Shown here in pieces: positions 1 through 7,433 of a DNA stretch of 52,943 bases. Within the stretch, counting starts at the first letter, position 1. Each line of letters starts with the position of its first letter. A program made the translations under genes and the position numbers. The notes beneath the pieces were generated by a model, which saw nothing but the letters and a program-made list of their open reading frames with translations, was not told the DNA's origin and searched no databases. The DNA comes from SIG588 sp045599305 (GTDB lineage: Bacteria > Bacillota > Clostridia > Oscillospirales > Acutalibacteraceae), in contig JAZRVU010000066.1 in the NCBI GenBank assembly GCA_045599305.1, forward strand, positions 1-52,943, given 5' to 3'.

Positions 1-987
1 ACGCAGATAATGACCGCTGTACAGGAGTATTCGATGCGGGGGCATTTCGTGGATATGAAGCAAGCCGCCGTGTACGGGATTCTGAAAGCCCTTGCTAACT
101 ATGATATTTCTCTCGGAGTTCCGTTTCTCGTTTACAAGGAATTTTACGTCAAAAACGAGATCGACGATTATATCCGTATGATGCGGACGGGCTATACCGT
201 ACAGAGCAACGATGAATACAAGCTACTTCGCAAAACAATGGCGCTGTATAATAAATACGGCACATCCGACGATGAAACGATAGCACTAATAGCTGCTGAA
301 ATTGACAGAAGCACTAAATTAACAAAAGAACTCATTGCCGCAGGACTACGGAATATGTCCTATGTCGATTTCTACCGCAAGTATGCCGACGAGGACAGCG
401 AAACTTCCGCAGAGGATGTAACACGGGATGATTCCACCGATCCGGCAAAGATGTTCTTCGACGAGCGGCGGGCAAACGCTGCCTTCGACCGCTATGAGAA
501 GTTGGATATCCGGGAACGTTCAATGATTGCCGACCATCTCGGCTTTTGCAGAGAATGTCACGGTATCTTTGAGATGGAAGAAGATGAAAACGGTTCTCCC
601 GTAAAGCTGTTCCGGCAGAAAAAAGCATACGCCGACCTTGCCTTGCAACACACGCTTTCCTCACCCGACACCGCTTTCCGAATTGTTCATAAGGCATACG
701 ACAAAATTCTTGTAGACCTTGCCGTTGACGAATATATCCACATCGTAGAACTGCGGCGCACGAAAAAGACGAAAACAGAGATCGTATATGAATACTGCGC
801 TGACCACAATAACGACTGGGGAGAGATTCACTACACGCTCGGTGAAGACGATTACGATGTCACCCGCTACGTGTACGCTGACAAAAAAGGCGGTTTCTTC
901 TTCGCTGTCGCAGGCGACTGGATCGTTCATCAAGCCGCAAAGGAGCAATTCCCGCAGACGGCGGTCGTACCGATTACGAAAATATAG
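1..987 (+). CDS. Sigma-70-like regulator of an integrative element, 5' end outside window
   Basis: The frame is open from base 1, so the ATG at position 10 is probably internal and the N-terminus is missing. Residues ~20-55 (from the ATG) contain a stretch of the type GILKALANYDISLGVPF, which resembles sigma-70 region 2 (the 'A..KFDPSRGVRF' pattern). Residues ~90-115 resemble region 3, and a segment near 'LDIRERSMIADHLGF' resembles region 4. The acidic C-terminal third does not look like a normal sigma factor. Divergent sigma-like proteins of this kind are common in clostridial conjugative elements, which fits the nearby TnpV gene. The last ~33 codons recur almost unchanged at 4983-5084. Family assignment rests on pattern only and is moderate. 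Confidence 0.55.
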   Translation, partial: TQIMTAVQEYSMRGHFVDMKQAAVYGILKALANYDISLGVPFLVYKEFYVKNEIDDYIRMMRTGYTVQSNDEYKLLRKTMALYNKYGTSDDETIALIAAEIDRSTKLTKELIAAGLRNMSYVDFYRKYADEDSETSAEDVTRDDSTDPAKMFFDERRANAAFDRYEKLDIRERSMIADHLGFCRECHGIFEMEEDENGSPVKLFRQKKAYADLALQHTLSSPDTAFRIVHKAYDKILVDLAVDEYIHIVELRRTKKTKTEIVYEYCADHNNDWGEIHYTLGEDDYDVTRYVYADKKGGFFFAVAGDWIVHQAAKEQFPQTAVVPITKI

Positions 988-1049
988 CACATAAACGAAA
1001 AAAATCTGTCCGGGAGCAGCCATCGGGTTACGAAGTCATATTTTTGCCA

Positions 1050-1078
1050 TTGACAAACCAGCAATTCTGTGATATACT
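1050..1078 (+). promoter_or_regulatory. Consensus sigma-A promoter of the pyk cargo operon
   Basis: TTGACA (1050-1055) is separated by 17 bp from TATACT (1073-1078), which is preceded by an extended -10 TG. It would start transcription near 1085, just before the structured leader and about 160 bases upstream of the pyruvate kinase start codon. Confidence 0.85.
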
Positions 1079-1085
1079 TAAATGG

Positions 1086-1217
1086 CTGATATAAGTGGTG
1101 GAGTCTGTCATAGATAATTTTTAATTATCTATTTATATCAGTTGGATAAAGCGTCTCGTGATTAAAACATGAATTGCTATGCCGACAGAACACTGTGTTC
1201 TGTCGGCTTTTTCTTTT
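1086..1217 (+). promoter_or_regulatory. Structured leader with intrinsic terminator, candidate attenuator or riboswitch
   Basis: An outer 9-bp helix pairs 1086-1094 (ctgatataa) with 1133-1141 (ttatatcag). It encloses a 16-nt one-sided loop (1095-1110) and an inner 9-bp hairpin, 1111-1119 with 1123-1131. About 40 nt later a 13-bp GC-rich hairpin (1181-1193 / 1195-1207) is followed by a T-rich run, so it is an intrinsic terminator that lies before the start codon at 1246. Six loop bases, tctgtc (1104-1109), are complementary to gacaga (1184-1189) in the terminator's 5' arm, so binding the loop could prevent termination. I do not recognise a known riboswitch class in it. Confidence 0.6.
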
Positions 1218-1245
1218 AAAAAAATAATATTACAGAGGTATTGAT

Positions 1246-2661
1246 ATGAGAAAAACGAAAATTGTCTGCACAATAGGCCCCGCCTGTGAGTCCCAAAAAG
1301 TATTAGAAGAAATGTATTTGGCAGGAATGAATGTTGCTCGTCTGAATTTTTCACACGGAACACACGAGGAGCATCAAAAGAAAATTGACGCAGTGAAATC
1401 AGTACGCAAAAAGCTTAATGTTCCTCTTGCCATTATGCTTGATACAAAAGGACCGGAATATCGCATCGGTGTTTTTGAAAATGGTCCTATTACTTTGAAT
1501 GACGGCGATGCGTTCACGTTTACCACCGCTGATATCAAAGGAGATAAATCACGCGTTTCTGTAAGTTATAAACATCTTGCTGAAGAATTGAACGTGGGTG
1601 ACAAAGTGCTTGTCAATAATGGACTTCTTGCTTTTACAGTGACAGATGTCACGGAGACAGACATTGTCTGCCGTGTAGATGTCGGTGGCGAAATCTCTGA
1701 CCGCAAGAGCATGAGTTTCCCCGGCAAGGTATTAAAGCAAGTTTATTTGAGCGAACAAGACAAAGCCGATTTGCTTTTTGGAATTAAAAATGATGTCGAC
1801 TATATCGCCTGTTCTTTTGTCTCCTGCAAACAGGATTTGTTGGATGTAAAAGAATTTCTGGCGCAAAACGGTGCAGGGTTAATAAGTTTAATTGCAAAAA
1901 TCGAAAACAGCACCGGCATAGATAATATTGAAGAAATCTGCTCGGAATGCGATGGAATTATGATCGGACGCGGCGATATGGGAGTAGAGATCCCGTTTGA
2001 AAAGCTGCCTGCGATTCAGAAAAAACTAATTACAAAATGCCGTCTGCTGGGAAAACGAGTAATTACGGCTACCGAGATGCTGGAATCAATGATACATAAT
2101 TCTCGCCCCACAAGAGCAGAAATTTCCGACGTAGCCAATGCGGTTTACGATGGTACGAGTGCCATTATGCTGTCCGGCGAGACTGCTATGGGAAAATATC
2201 CCGTTCTGACAGTAAAAACGATGGCAAGCATTGCCGAAACTACAGAAGAAAGTATTCATTATAGTAAGCGATTCTTGAAAACAGAGTTTACGATCAGAAA
2301 CGAGATGGATGCTATTTCTCATGCAGTTGTCGGAATGGCAATGGATATTGATGCAAAAGCAATTGTCGTATGTTCTTTGTCAGGCGTAACCGCACGAATG
2401 GTTTCCAGATTTCGTCCTCCAATTGATATTCTTGCTTTGTGTGTAAATGAAAAAGTTTGGGAAACGCTATCACTTTCTTGGGGAGTGACTCCGGTTATGT
2501 GCGAAATGTATCCGTCAATTGAAGTTTTATTTTATTCGGCAAAGCGTTTGGCCGCTGAAAAGTTTAATTTGAAACGTGGCGACAAAATTATCATAACCGG
2601 GGGAACATCTCTCGGCGAGTCGGGAAAGACTAACACGATTCGGGTAGAAACAATAGAGTGA
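1246..2661 (+). CDS. pyk: Pyruvate kinase
   Basis: Converts phosphoenolpyruvate and ADP to pyruvate and ATP in the last step of glycolysis; cytoplasmic. The 471-residue protein has the family hallmarks: an N-terminal KIVCTIGPA strand, ARLNFSHG at 31-38, the LDTKGPE substrate loop around 65-71, the IMIGRGDMGVEIP segment, and the signature TATEMLESMIHNSRPTRAE followed by DVANAVYDGTSAIMLSGETA. It lacks the extra C-terminal PEP-utiliser domain found in many clostridial and Bacillus enzymes. RBS and start at 1246 are unambiguous. It is the first gene of a cargo with a permease and a YitT protein, behind an attenuator-like leader. It is probably an accessory copy rather than the housekeeping enzyme: its base composition is AT-rich like the surrounding island and unlike the GC-rich core. 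Confidence 0.95.
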   Translation: MRKTKIVCTIGPACESQKVLEEMYLAGMNVARLNFSHGTHEEHQKKIDAVKSVRKKLNVPLAIMLDTKGPEYRIGVFENGPITLNDGDAFTFTTADIKGDKSRVSVSYKHLAEELNVGDKVLVNNGLLAFTVTDVTETDIVCRVDVGGEISDRKSMSFPGKVLKQVYLSEQDKADLLFGIKNDVDYIACSFVSCKQDLLDVKEFLAQNGAGLISLIAKIENSTGIDNIEEICSECDGIMIGRGDMGVEIPFEKLPAIQKKLITKCRLLGKRVITATEMLESMIHNSRPTRAEISDVANAVYDGTSAIMLSGETAMGKYPVLTVKTMASIAETTEESIHYSKRFLKTEFTIRNEMDAISHAVVGMAMDIDAKAIVVCSLSGVTARMVSRFRPPIDILALCVNEKVWETLSLSWGVTPVMCEMYPSIEVLFYSAKRLAAEKFNLKRGDKIIITGGTSLGESGKTNTIRVETIE

Positions 2662-2696
2662 TGCTTGCAAATTACAGATAAAAAGAGGAAAATGAA

Positions 2697-3977
2697 TTGT
2701 TAAATATGGTTCCGGCAATAATACTGTTTGCAGTTACTTATATTCTGATGCTGGCTTTCAGTAAATATCGTCCCTTTATCGCATTAACTTCAGCATTGGT
2801 TTTTATTATATCAGGGATGCTGTCTTTGAGTAATATCATTAATAGTATAGACTTTAATGTTTTGCTGATGATTGCCGGCACAATGGGAATTGTTTCGTTG
2901 TTTATTGAGAGCAAAATGCCTGCTCGTTTAGCTGATCTGCTGATGGAACACGTACCATCGGTTCAATGGGCAGCAGTCGCTCTTGCACTGTTTTCCGGGA
3001 TTATCTCAGCTTTTGTGGACAATGTTGCTACAGTTTTAATGGTAGCTCCGGTTGCTCTTGAAATCTGTAAAAAGCTGAAGACAAATCCGGTGCCGTTTAT
3101 TATAGCAATTGCTGTTTCTTCAAACTTACAGGGTGCGGCAACTCTTGTAGGGGACACGACGGCTATTATGCTCGGCTCTGCTTTAGATATGAGTTTTGTG
3201 GATTTCTTTTGGTACAAAGGAAGACCCGGTATGTTCTTTGCCGTAGAAATCGGAGCAATCTTTTCTGCAATTATACTCTATTTTCTTTTCCGCAAAGAAA
3301 AGTCGACAATCCCCAAAGGAGCATCAGGTACTCAAGTCACAAATTATATTCCTTCTTTTTTGCTTCTTGGCACAATTGTATTTCTTATCGTCGCTTCCTT
3401 CATTCCCAATAAACCTGCTATCACGAACGGATTGATTTGCTGTGTTTTAATGGTGGCGGGAATCATAGCCAATGTGATTCAAAAGAAAAAGTTTTCAGCG
3501 GTTATCGAACCGCTGAAAGCAATCGACTTTGAAACGATAGGGCTTTTGCTTGGGCTGTTTTTGATGATTGGTGGGATCGCCGAACAAGGCGTAATAGATG
3601 CGGCAGCGAATCTGCTTGCAAAAGCCGGAGGTGGAAATATATTTTTGCTTTATACTGTTATTGTATGGGCATCTGTTCTTATTTCGGCATTTGTCGATAA
3701 CATTCCATACGTTGCCACAATGATTCCTGTAATTGCAGGACTTTCCTCTGCGTTAAATATGGATCCGACACTTTTATATTTCGGGTTGCTTTCCGGCGCA
3801 ACTCTTGGCGGAAACTGCACACCTATCGGTGCATCCGCCAATATAACCGGAATAGGAATTCTTCGTAAAGAAGGCTACACAGTTAAAAACTTGGATTTCT
3901 TTAAGATTGGTATTCCGTTTACATTTTCTGCGGTCATTCCAGCCTATATTTATATTTGGTGTATGTATGGATTTTGA
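2697..3977 (+). CDS. SLC13/ArsB/NhaD-type (IT superfamily) ion permease
   Basis: A polytopic membrane protein of 426 residues with about ten to eleven hydrophobic segments. It carries the duplicated half-repeats of the ion transporter superfamily: SAFVDNVATV near 104-113 and SAFVDNIPYV near 330, plus a GATLGGNCTPIGASAN loop near 367-382. Members move anions (arsenite, dicarboxylates) or exchange Na+/H+; the substrate cannot be read from the sequence. I chose the TTG at 2697 because an AGAGGAA ribosome site lies seven bases upstream; the in-frame ATG at 2706 is farther away. It follows pyk by 35 bases and is very likely cotranscribed. The pairing with pyruvate kinase suggests tolerance to an ion that disturbs glycolysis, which is inference. 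Confidence 0.85.
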   Translation: MLNMVPAIILFAVTYILMLAFSKYRPFIALTSALVFIISGMLSLSNIINSIDFNVLLMIAGTMGIVSLFIESKMPARLADLLMEHVPSVQWAAVALALFSGIISAFVDNVATVLMVAPVALEICKKLKTNPVPFIIAIAVSSNLQGAATLVGDTTAIMLGSALDMSFVDFFWYKGRPGMFFAVEIGAIFSAIILYFLFRKEKSTIPKGASGTQVTNYIPSFLLLGTIVFLIVASFIPNKPAITNGLICCVLMVAGIIANVIQKKKFSAVIEPLKAIDFETIGLLLGLFLMIGGIAEQGVIDAAANLLAKAGGGNIFLLYTVIVWASVLISAFVDNIPYVATMIPVIAGLSSALNMDPTLLYFGLLSGATLGGNCTPIGASANITGIGILRKEGYTVKNLDFFKIGIPFTFSAVIPAYIYIWCMYGF

Positions 3978-4062
3978 ACCTCATAACACCTGATCAATAG
4001 AATGACAGTATCTCAATTATACTGAGAAATATCACGGTTTTCTCTTTTAAAGGAGGGCTTTT

Positions 4063-4980
4063 ATGGCAAAAAGAACAACAAAAAAAGATACATTGAAATC
4101 CTCTTTGGATGTTGTAATCAAAGAACTTAAATTATTAAATTTTGCTATGCTTGCCATAGCAGGTGTAATAAATGCGTTTGGAGTTACGGTTTTCCTGTTT
4201 CCAGTGAAACTATATGATAGTGGTATTTCCGGACTCTCTATGTTGTTAGACCAAGTAACTCCATCTTACTTAACACTTTCTATCTTCCTACTGTTGTTGA
4301 ATGTCCCGATTTTTATATTTGGCATGAAACGGCAAGGGATTTCATTCACGATCTATTCTGTTTTTACAGTGGGTGTTTACTCCTTTATGTCCTTCTTGAT
4401 TATGGATATTCTGCCGATAGATGTGTCATTCATTTCTCCTCTTGCAGGCTCCGATTTGTTGCTGTGCGCAATTTTTGGAGGTGTGATATCCGGAATCGGA
4501 AGCGGAATGACAATTCGCTTCGGTGGAGCAATAGATGGTATTGACGTCCTCTCGGTGGTGTTTGCAAAACGGATTGGCATTTCAATTGGTACATTTGTTT
4601 TGATTTTCAATACAATCCTTTATGTTGTTTGCGGAATTGTGATTCAAAGTTGGATTCTACCGTTGTACTCGATTGTTACATATTATGTTGGCTCTAAAAC
4701 GGTAGATTATATTGTAGAAGGATTTAACAGATCAAAGTGTGCTATGATTGTCACGACAAAAGCTGATAAGATTTCTGATGCGTTATCAGACAATTTTGGC
4801 ACAAGCGGCACGATCGTTAATGCGGTAGGCGGCTATTCAAAACAACAAAAAGAAATAATCTATTTTATAATTAACCACTTTCAAATAAACAGATTAAAAA
4901 AGATAGTGCATGAAATTGACAAATATGCGTTTATATCCTTACAAGATGTTTCTGACATAATCAGGACTCAAAACACCTGA
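4063..4980 (+). CDS. YitT family membrane protein with C-terminal DUF2179 domain
   Basis: A 305-residue protein with five to six N-terminal hydrophobic helices (about 25-215) and a soluble ~90-residue C-terminal domain containing SKCAMIVTT..., typical of the YitT/DUF2179 family. The signature around ISGIGSGMTIRFGGAIDGIDVLS matches the conserved 'G.G.g..r..gs.GG.Dila' loop. Molecular function is unknown for the family. A strong AAAGGAGGG ribosome site precedes the ATG. It is the last gene of the pyk-permease-yitT cargo. Its stop codon directly abuts the remnant of the sigma-like gene at 4983, which marks the right edge of the cargo. Confidence 0.9.
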   Translation: MAKRTTKKDTLKSSLDVVIKELKLLNFAMLAIAGVINAFGVTVFLFPVKLYDSGISGLSMLLDQVTPSYLTLSIFLLLLNVPIFIFGMKRQGISFTIYSVFTVGVYSFMSFLIMDILPIDVSFISPLAGSDLLLCAIFGGVISGIGSGMTIRFGGAIDGIDVLSVVFAKRIGISIGTFVLIFNTILYVVCGIVIQSWILPLYSIVTYYVGSKTVDYIVEGFNRSKCAMIVTTKADKISDALSDNFGTSGTIVNAVGGYSKQQKEIIYFIINHFQINRLKKIVHEIDKYAFISLQDVSDIIRTQNT

Positions 4981-4982
4981 AT

Positions 4983-5084
4983 AAGGGCGGGTTCTTCTTT
5001 GCCGCTGCAGGCGAGTGGATCGTTCGTCAAGCCGCAAAGGAGCAGTTCCCGCAGACGGTGGTCTTACCGATCACAAAAATATAG
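4983..5084 (+). pseudogene. 3' end remnant of a second sigma-like gene
   Basis: Thirty-three codons and a TAG stop read KGGFFFAAAGEWIVRQ... and end in ...PITKI. They are nearly identical to the C-terminus of the gene ending at 987, and most base differences are silent. Similarity continues ~30 bases past the stop on both copies (985-1018 and 5082-5114) and then ends. No start codon or upstream part is present: the fragment begins right after the YitT stop. Together the two copies bracket the three-gene cargo. About 200 bases after it (5115-5306) hold no feature I can support. Confidence 0.8.
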
Positions 5085-5306
5085 CCCATAAACGCAAAAA
5101 AGCCCCGCCCGGAGCCAAGAAAGCCTTGATTCCGAGGGGACATTTGCCAAATATCGGTTTATATCATTATCCAAAAACTAAGCAGCGCCATTATAGACGA
5201 ACTTGCGGTATAAACCCATTTGATTTTTTTCGTTCACATAGACCATAGCGAGTTCGTTGGAGAGATGGCCACATAAATTAAGACGATAAACTTGAGTTAG
5301 CATATA

Positions 5307-5335
5307 TTGACATTTGCTTGGATTTATGATATAAT
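5307..5335 (+). promoter_or_regulatory. Perfect-consensus sigma-A promoter
   Basis: TTGACA (5307-5312), a 17-bp spacer and TATAAT (5330-5335). It drives the membrane-anchored orphan that starts at 5469, through a leader of about 125 bases. Confidence 0.85.
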
Positions 5336-5405
5336 CAATATGGAAGTTAGTAGCTTGCAGTCAGCGAGCCCAAAAGCATCCCGTGTAAAAGTTGATAAGT
5401 ATATT

Positions 5406-5448
5406 GATGCGCAAGTTATTTCATTGTGGAATGATTTGCGCATTTTAC
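5406..5448 (+). terminator. Hairpin in the 5' leader, possible attenuator
   Basis: atgcgcaa (5407-5414) pairs perfectly with ttgcgcat (5436-5443) and is followed by tttta. It lies between the promoter at 5307 and the start codon at 5469, so it could cause partial termination. The T-run is short, so this is weak. Confidence 0.35.
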
Positions 5449-5468
5449 TATAAAAGAGTTGGGATACA

Positions 5469-6017
5469 ATGAAATCTATTTTTTGTATGAAAGAGAGAAA
5501 TGATATGTTCAAAAATGGTAATATGAAACTTATTTTGTTTCCCATATTGGTAGTTGTCTTATTGGCTGTTATTCTAATTGTTGTTTTCACTAAAGGGCAT
5601 CCAAAAACCCCTGCTACAACAGAAAAAGTGTTTAATGCAATAGAAAACAATGGCTTTGTTGGTGCAGATATAACAAGCGATTATCAGGAAAAATGGGATA
5701 TGGGTAACGAACTTCAAAATGCAATTGCCTTTGAAGATGGCGATATAAGATTTGATTTTTTTGAGTTTGATAGTTATAAGAATGCCGAACATATTCGGAA
5801 GCAATATCAAAGCTATATTCGTGAAAATCGATATGATTATCCCAACATTGAAGTTTCAGAAGGTGCAGCTAATTATATGCTATATACCATAAAAGCAAAC
5901 GGATTATATACAATTTGTATGCGAGTCGATAACACATTGGTTTTTGCTTATTGTAACGAAGAGAATGCGAACAAATTAAATGCCATTATGATCGAAATAG
6001 GATATTTTGATGAATAA
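5469..6017 (+). CDS. Membrane-anchored protein of unknown function
   Basis: A 182-residue protein. After a short basic start there is a single hydrophobic helix (about residues 17-36, ...MKLILFPILVVVLLAVIL...) and then a soluble, acidic domain of ~140 residues that would face outside. The ATG at 5505 is an equally good start because AGAGAGA lies just upstream, which would place the helix at residues ~5-24. I recognise no family. The gene has its own consensus promoter and leader hairpin, and its low GC content matches the surrounding island. The interrupted gene at 6033 follows within 16 bases and also encodes membrane segments, so the two probably formed an operon. Confidence 0.7.
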   Translation: MKSIFCMKERNDMFKNGNMKLILFPILVVVLLAVILIVVFTKGHPKTPATTEKVFNAIENNGFVGADITSDYQEKWDMGNELQNAIAFEDGDIRFDFFEFDSYKNAEHIRKQYQSYIRENRYDYPNIEVSEGAANYMLYTIKANGLYTICMRVDNTLVFAYCNEENANKLNAIMIEIGYFDE

Positions 6018-6032
6018 AGGAAGTGATAAGTT

Positions 6033-6428
6033 TTGAATGAGAAAGCAGCCATATATGTAATTTTCTTTGCGGCTATGATTTTTGTTAGCAAATAGTTTAA
6101 CAAATGGATTTTAGATAAAGTATATGAATCAGCAAATTTAACCGTAAAAGATGTTATGGAGTATCGTGCGGAATTGCGTGGTTCTACAAAACAATCACGA
6201 AAATTATCAAGTTGGATTTTAAGCGTTTCTCCCGAACCACAAAAGACGAAAAAATATTTTGCCTTATACCATCTTGCTTCTGCTCCAAGCGTGATTTGTT
6301 TTAGTGTTTCTATTATGGGATTATTTACTCATTTGTTTGATACATTTTTAGATTATGCTTGCTTTATCGTGTTAGGAATAACAATGATAACAACAATATT
6401 GGGAACGGTAGCTGGTTTTAGAAAATAA
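6033..6428 (+). pseudogene. Small membrane protein gene interrupted by an in-frame amber codon
   Basis: A GGAAGTG ribosome site precedes a TTG at 6033. The frame runs 20 codons (MNEKAAIYVIFFAAMIFVSK), meets TAG at 6093-6095, then continues open to 6428 with FNKWILDKVYESANLTVKDVMEYRAEL..., ending in two hydrophobic helices and ...VAGFRK. Read through, it would be about 131 residues with an N-terminal helix, a charged middle and two C-terminal helices. The ATG at 6156 inside this frame has no convincing ribosome site. The simplest reading is a nonsense mutation. Family unknown. Confidence 0.55.
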
Positions 6429-6433
6429 TTGTT

Positions 6434-6475
6434 AAAAAGAGCGTGTGAAAGATGATTACTCATTTTTCACACGCC
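6434..6475 (-). terminator. Terminator of the tnpV operon
   Basis: An inverted repeat gcgtgtgaaa ... tttcacacgc with a T-rich run on the minus strand, directly after the tnpV stop codon. It may also work for the plus-strand gene ending at 6428. Confidence 0.75.
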
Positions 6476-6484
6476 CTTGCTTTG

Positions 6485-6859
6485 TTATGTGTAAATCAGA
6501 TCATTATTGACGATTTCCGTTGCCGTTTCACGGACTGCGTTCATTTTCTGTACCCAAAGCATTTGATTTTCCGCTTTGAACGTTTCTGTGATACCTTCCT
6601 TTTCGGCAAGTTCTTTTACCAGCCGAAAGAACATATCCTCCGCCTGCTCGTTCAGATCGGCAAGGTATTCATTCAGCTTTCCGCTCGTCAGAAGCTCGGC
6701 GTAAACTGTTCTGCAGTGTTGCTTCAGATGCCGCAAGTGCCGATGTCCCCATATTCCGATGGGACTTTCCTCCGGCTCATCATCTCCGGCAATGAGGTAG
6801 TAATCACCTACAAGCTCGTATTTCAGTCCGGTACGTTCATCCGTTATGTACTTTTTCAT
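6485..6859 (-). CDS. tnpV: TnpV family transposon protein
   Basis: A 124-residue protein with the TnpV pattern: an N-terminal KYITDERTGLKYELVGDYYL, then PIGIWGHRHLRHLKQH, a LLTSGKLNEYL helix, and a C-terminal ENQMLWVQKMNAVRETATEIV. TnpV was first described in the clostridial mobilisable transposons Tn4451/4453. It is frequent in integrative elements, where its function is not settled. Its ATG overlaps the stop of the upstream 62-codon gene (TAATG), so the two are translationally coupled. Length is normal for the family. It marks this AT-rich region as a mobile-element remnant, although no integrase or recombinase is visible in the window. Confidence 0.85.
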   Translation of the reverse strand: MKKYITDERTGLKYELVGDYYLIAGDDEPEESPIGIWGHRHLRHLKQHCRTVYAELLTSGKLNEYLADLNEQAEDMFFRLVKELAEKEGITETFKAENQMLWVQKMNAVRETATEIVNNDLIYT

Positions 6860-7047
6860 TATGCGTCCTCCTTTACAATAACTCGCAGTTTCTTTGTCGG
6901 GGCATCAATGATTTTCAGTATCAGTTCATTGACGTCCTCAATCGGCTTATCCTCGTGAATGTACTCATTCCGTGCCGTCATAAGGCACCCGACCAGTAAT
7001 CTGTGCTCAAAATCGTCCAAGTAAATGTGTCTCCGCTTTTCTCTCAT
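6859..7047 (-). CDS. Small conserved partner of TnpV
   Basis: Sixty-two residues, highly charged, beginning MREKRRHIYLDDFEHRLL. It has a strong AGGAGG ribosome site and overlaps the tnpV start codon. Small proteins of this kind often sit directly upstream of tnpV in clostridial elements. No known domain or function. The pattern 'H..L...E...L...L...RN......k..e.v.eli.kii' suggests two helices. Confidence 0.65.
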   Translation of the reverse strand: MREKRRHIYLDDFEHRLLVGCLMTARNEYIHEDKPIEDVNELILKIIDAPTKKLRVIVKEDA

Positions 7048-7191
7048 AGCTATCGCCTCCTTGCGCCTATATTGTAGGCGATAACAAGAAATAAATCGAA
7101 TGTGCGGATTTCGAAGTATTCAAGCGGAATATGTGTATTTGGTGTCGGTGAAATAGATTTTTATCAAATCCCTTATGAATACTCGTACCAA

Positions 7192-7228
7192 AATGCCGCA
7201 GTCACCGAAAGGTGGCTGCGGCATTTTT
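7192..7228 (+). terminator. Strong intrinsic terminator
   Basis: A 15-bp stem (aatgccgcagtcacc / ggtggctgcggcatt, one G-U pair) with a GAAA loop and a T-run. No intact plus-strand gene precedes it (7102-7190 holds nothing I can support), so it looks left over from a lost gene. Confidence 0.8.
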
Positions 7229-7235
7229 CTATTCG

Positions 7236-7347
7236 GCGAGACTTGAGGGGAGGGAGAAACGCCGCAGGCGTTTCGGAAGAAACAGTCCGGTGGACTGTTT
7301 TCGCCGACGCGTGCGTGCCGCCGGCGAAGCCGGTGGGCAAGTCTCGC
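7236..7347. repeat. Multi-hairpin palindromic element, cloverleaf-like
   Basis: A 10-bp outer inverted repeat (gcgagacttg 7236-7245 / caagtctcgc 7338-7347) encloses three perfect or near-perfect hairpins, each with a 3-base loop: 7256-7274 (gaaacgcc/ggcgtttc), 7280-7300 (aaacagtcc/ggactgttt) and 7318-7336 (around ccggc/gccgg). The open frames crossing it (for example one reading ...FGRNSPVDCFRRR...) are by-products of the palindromes. Looks like a noncoding repeat-family member. Confidence 0.65.
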
Positions 7348-7379
7348 GGATCACAAGAAAACCGCCGCAAGCCTGCGAC

Positions 7380-7409
7380 AAAAGCACACCCCGCGGGGTG
7401 TGCTTTTTA
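7380..7409. terminator. Bidirectional terminator
   Basis: aaaagcacacccc / ggggtgtgctttt with T-runs on both sides. It can end transcription of the minus-strand gene whose stop is at 7434. Confidence 0.8.
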
Positions 7410-7433
7410 GAAATGCCGATTGTGGGCGGAAGA

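Noticed and set aside
1086..1217. Assignment of the pyk leader to the fluoride, T-box or yybP-ykoY class
   Set aside because: The conserved cores of these classes as I remember them are not present. Left as an unassigned candidate.
5340..5453. A 37-codon frame right behind the perfect promoter (MEVSSLQSASPKASRV...)
   Set aside because: Its ATG lies five bases after the -10 box, so it would precede or coincide with the transcription start, and no ribosome site exists. It is more likely untranslated leader or a remnant.
7102..7410. A 102-codon plus-strand frame and a 325-codon frame running over 7212-8189
   Set aside because: They cross the palindromic element and two terminators and are antisense to the exported protein; codon use is not coding-like.
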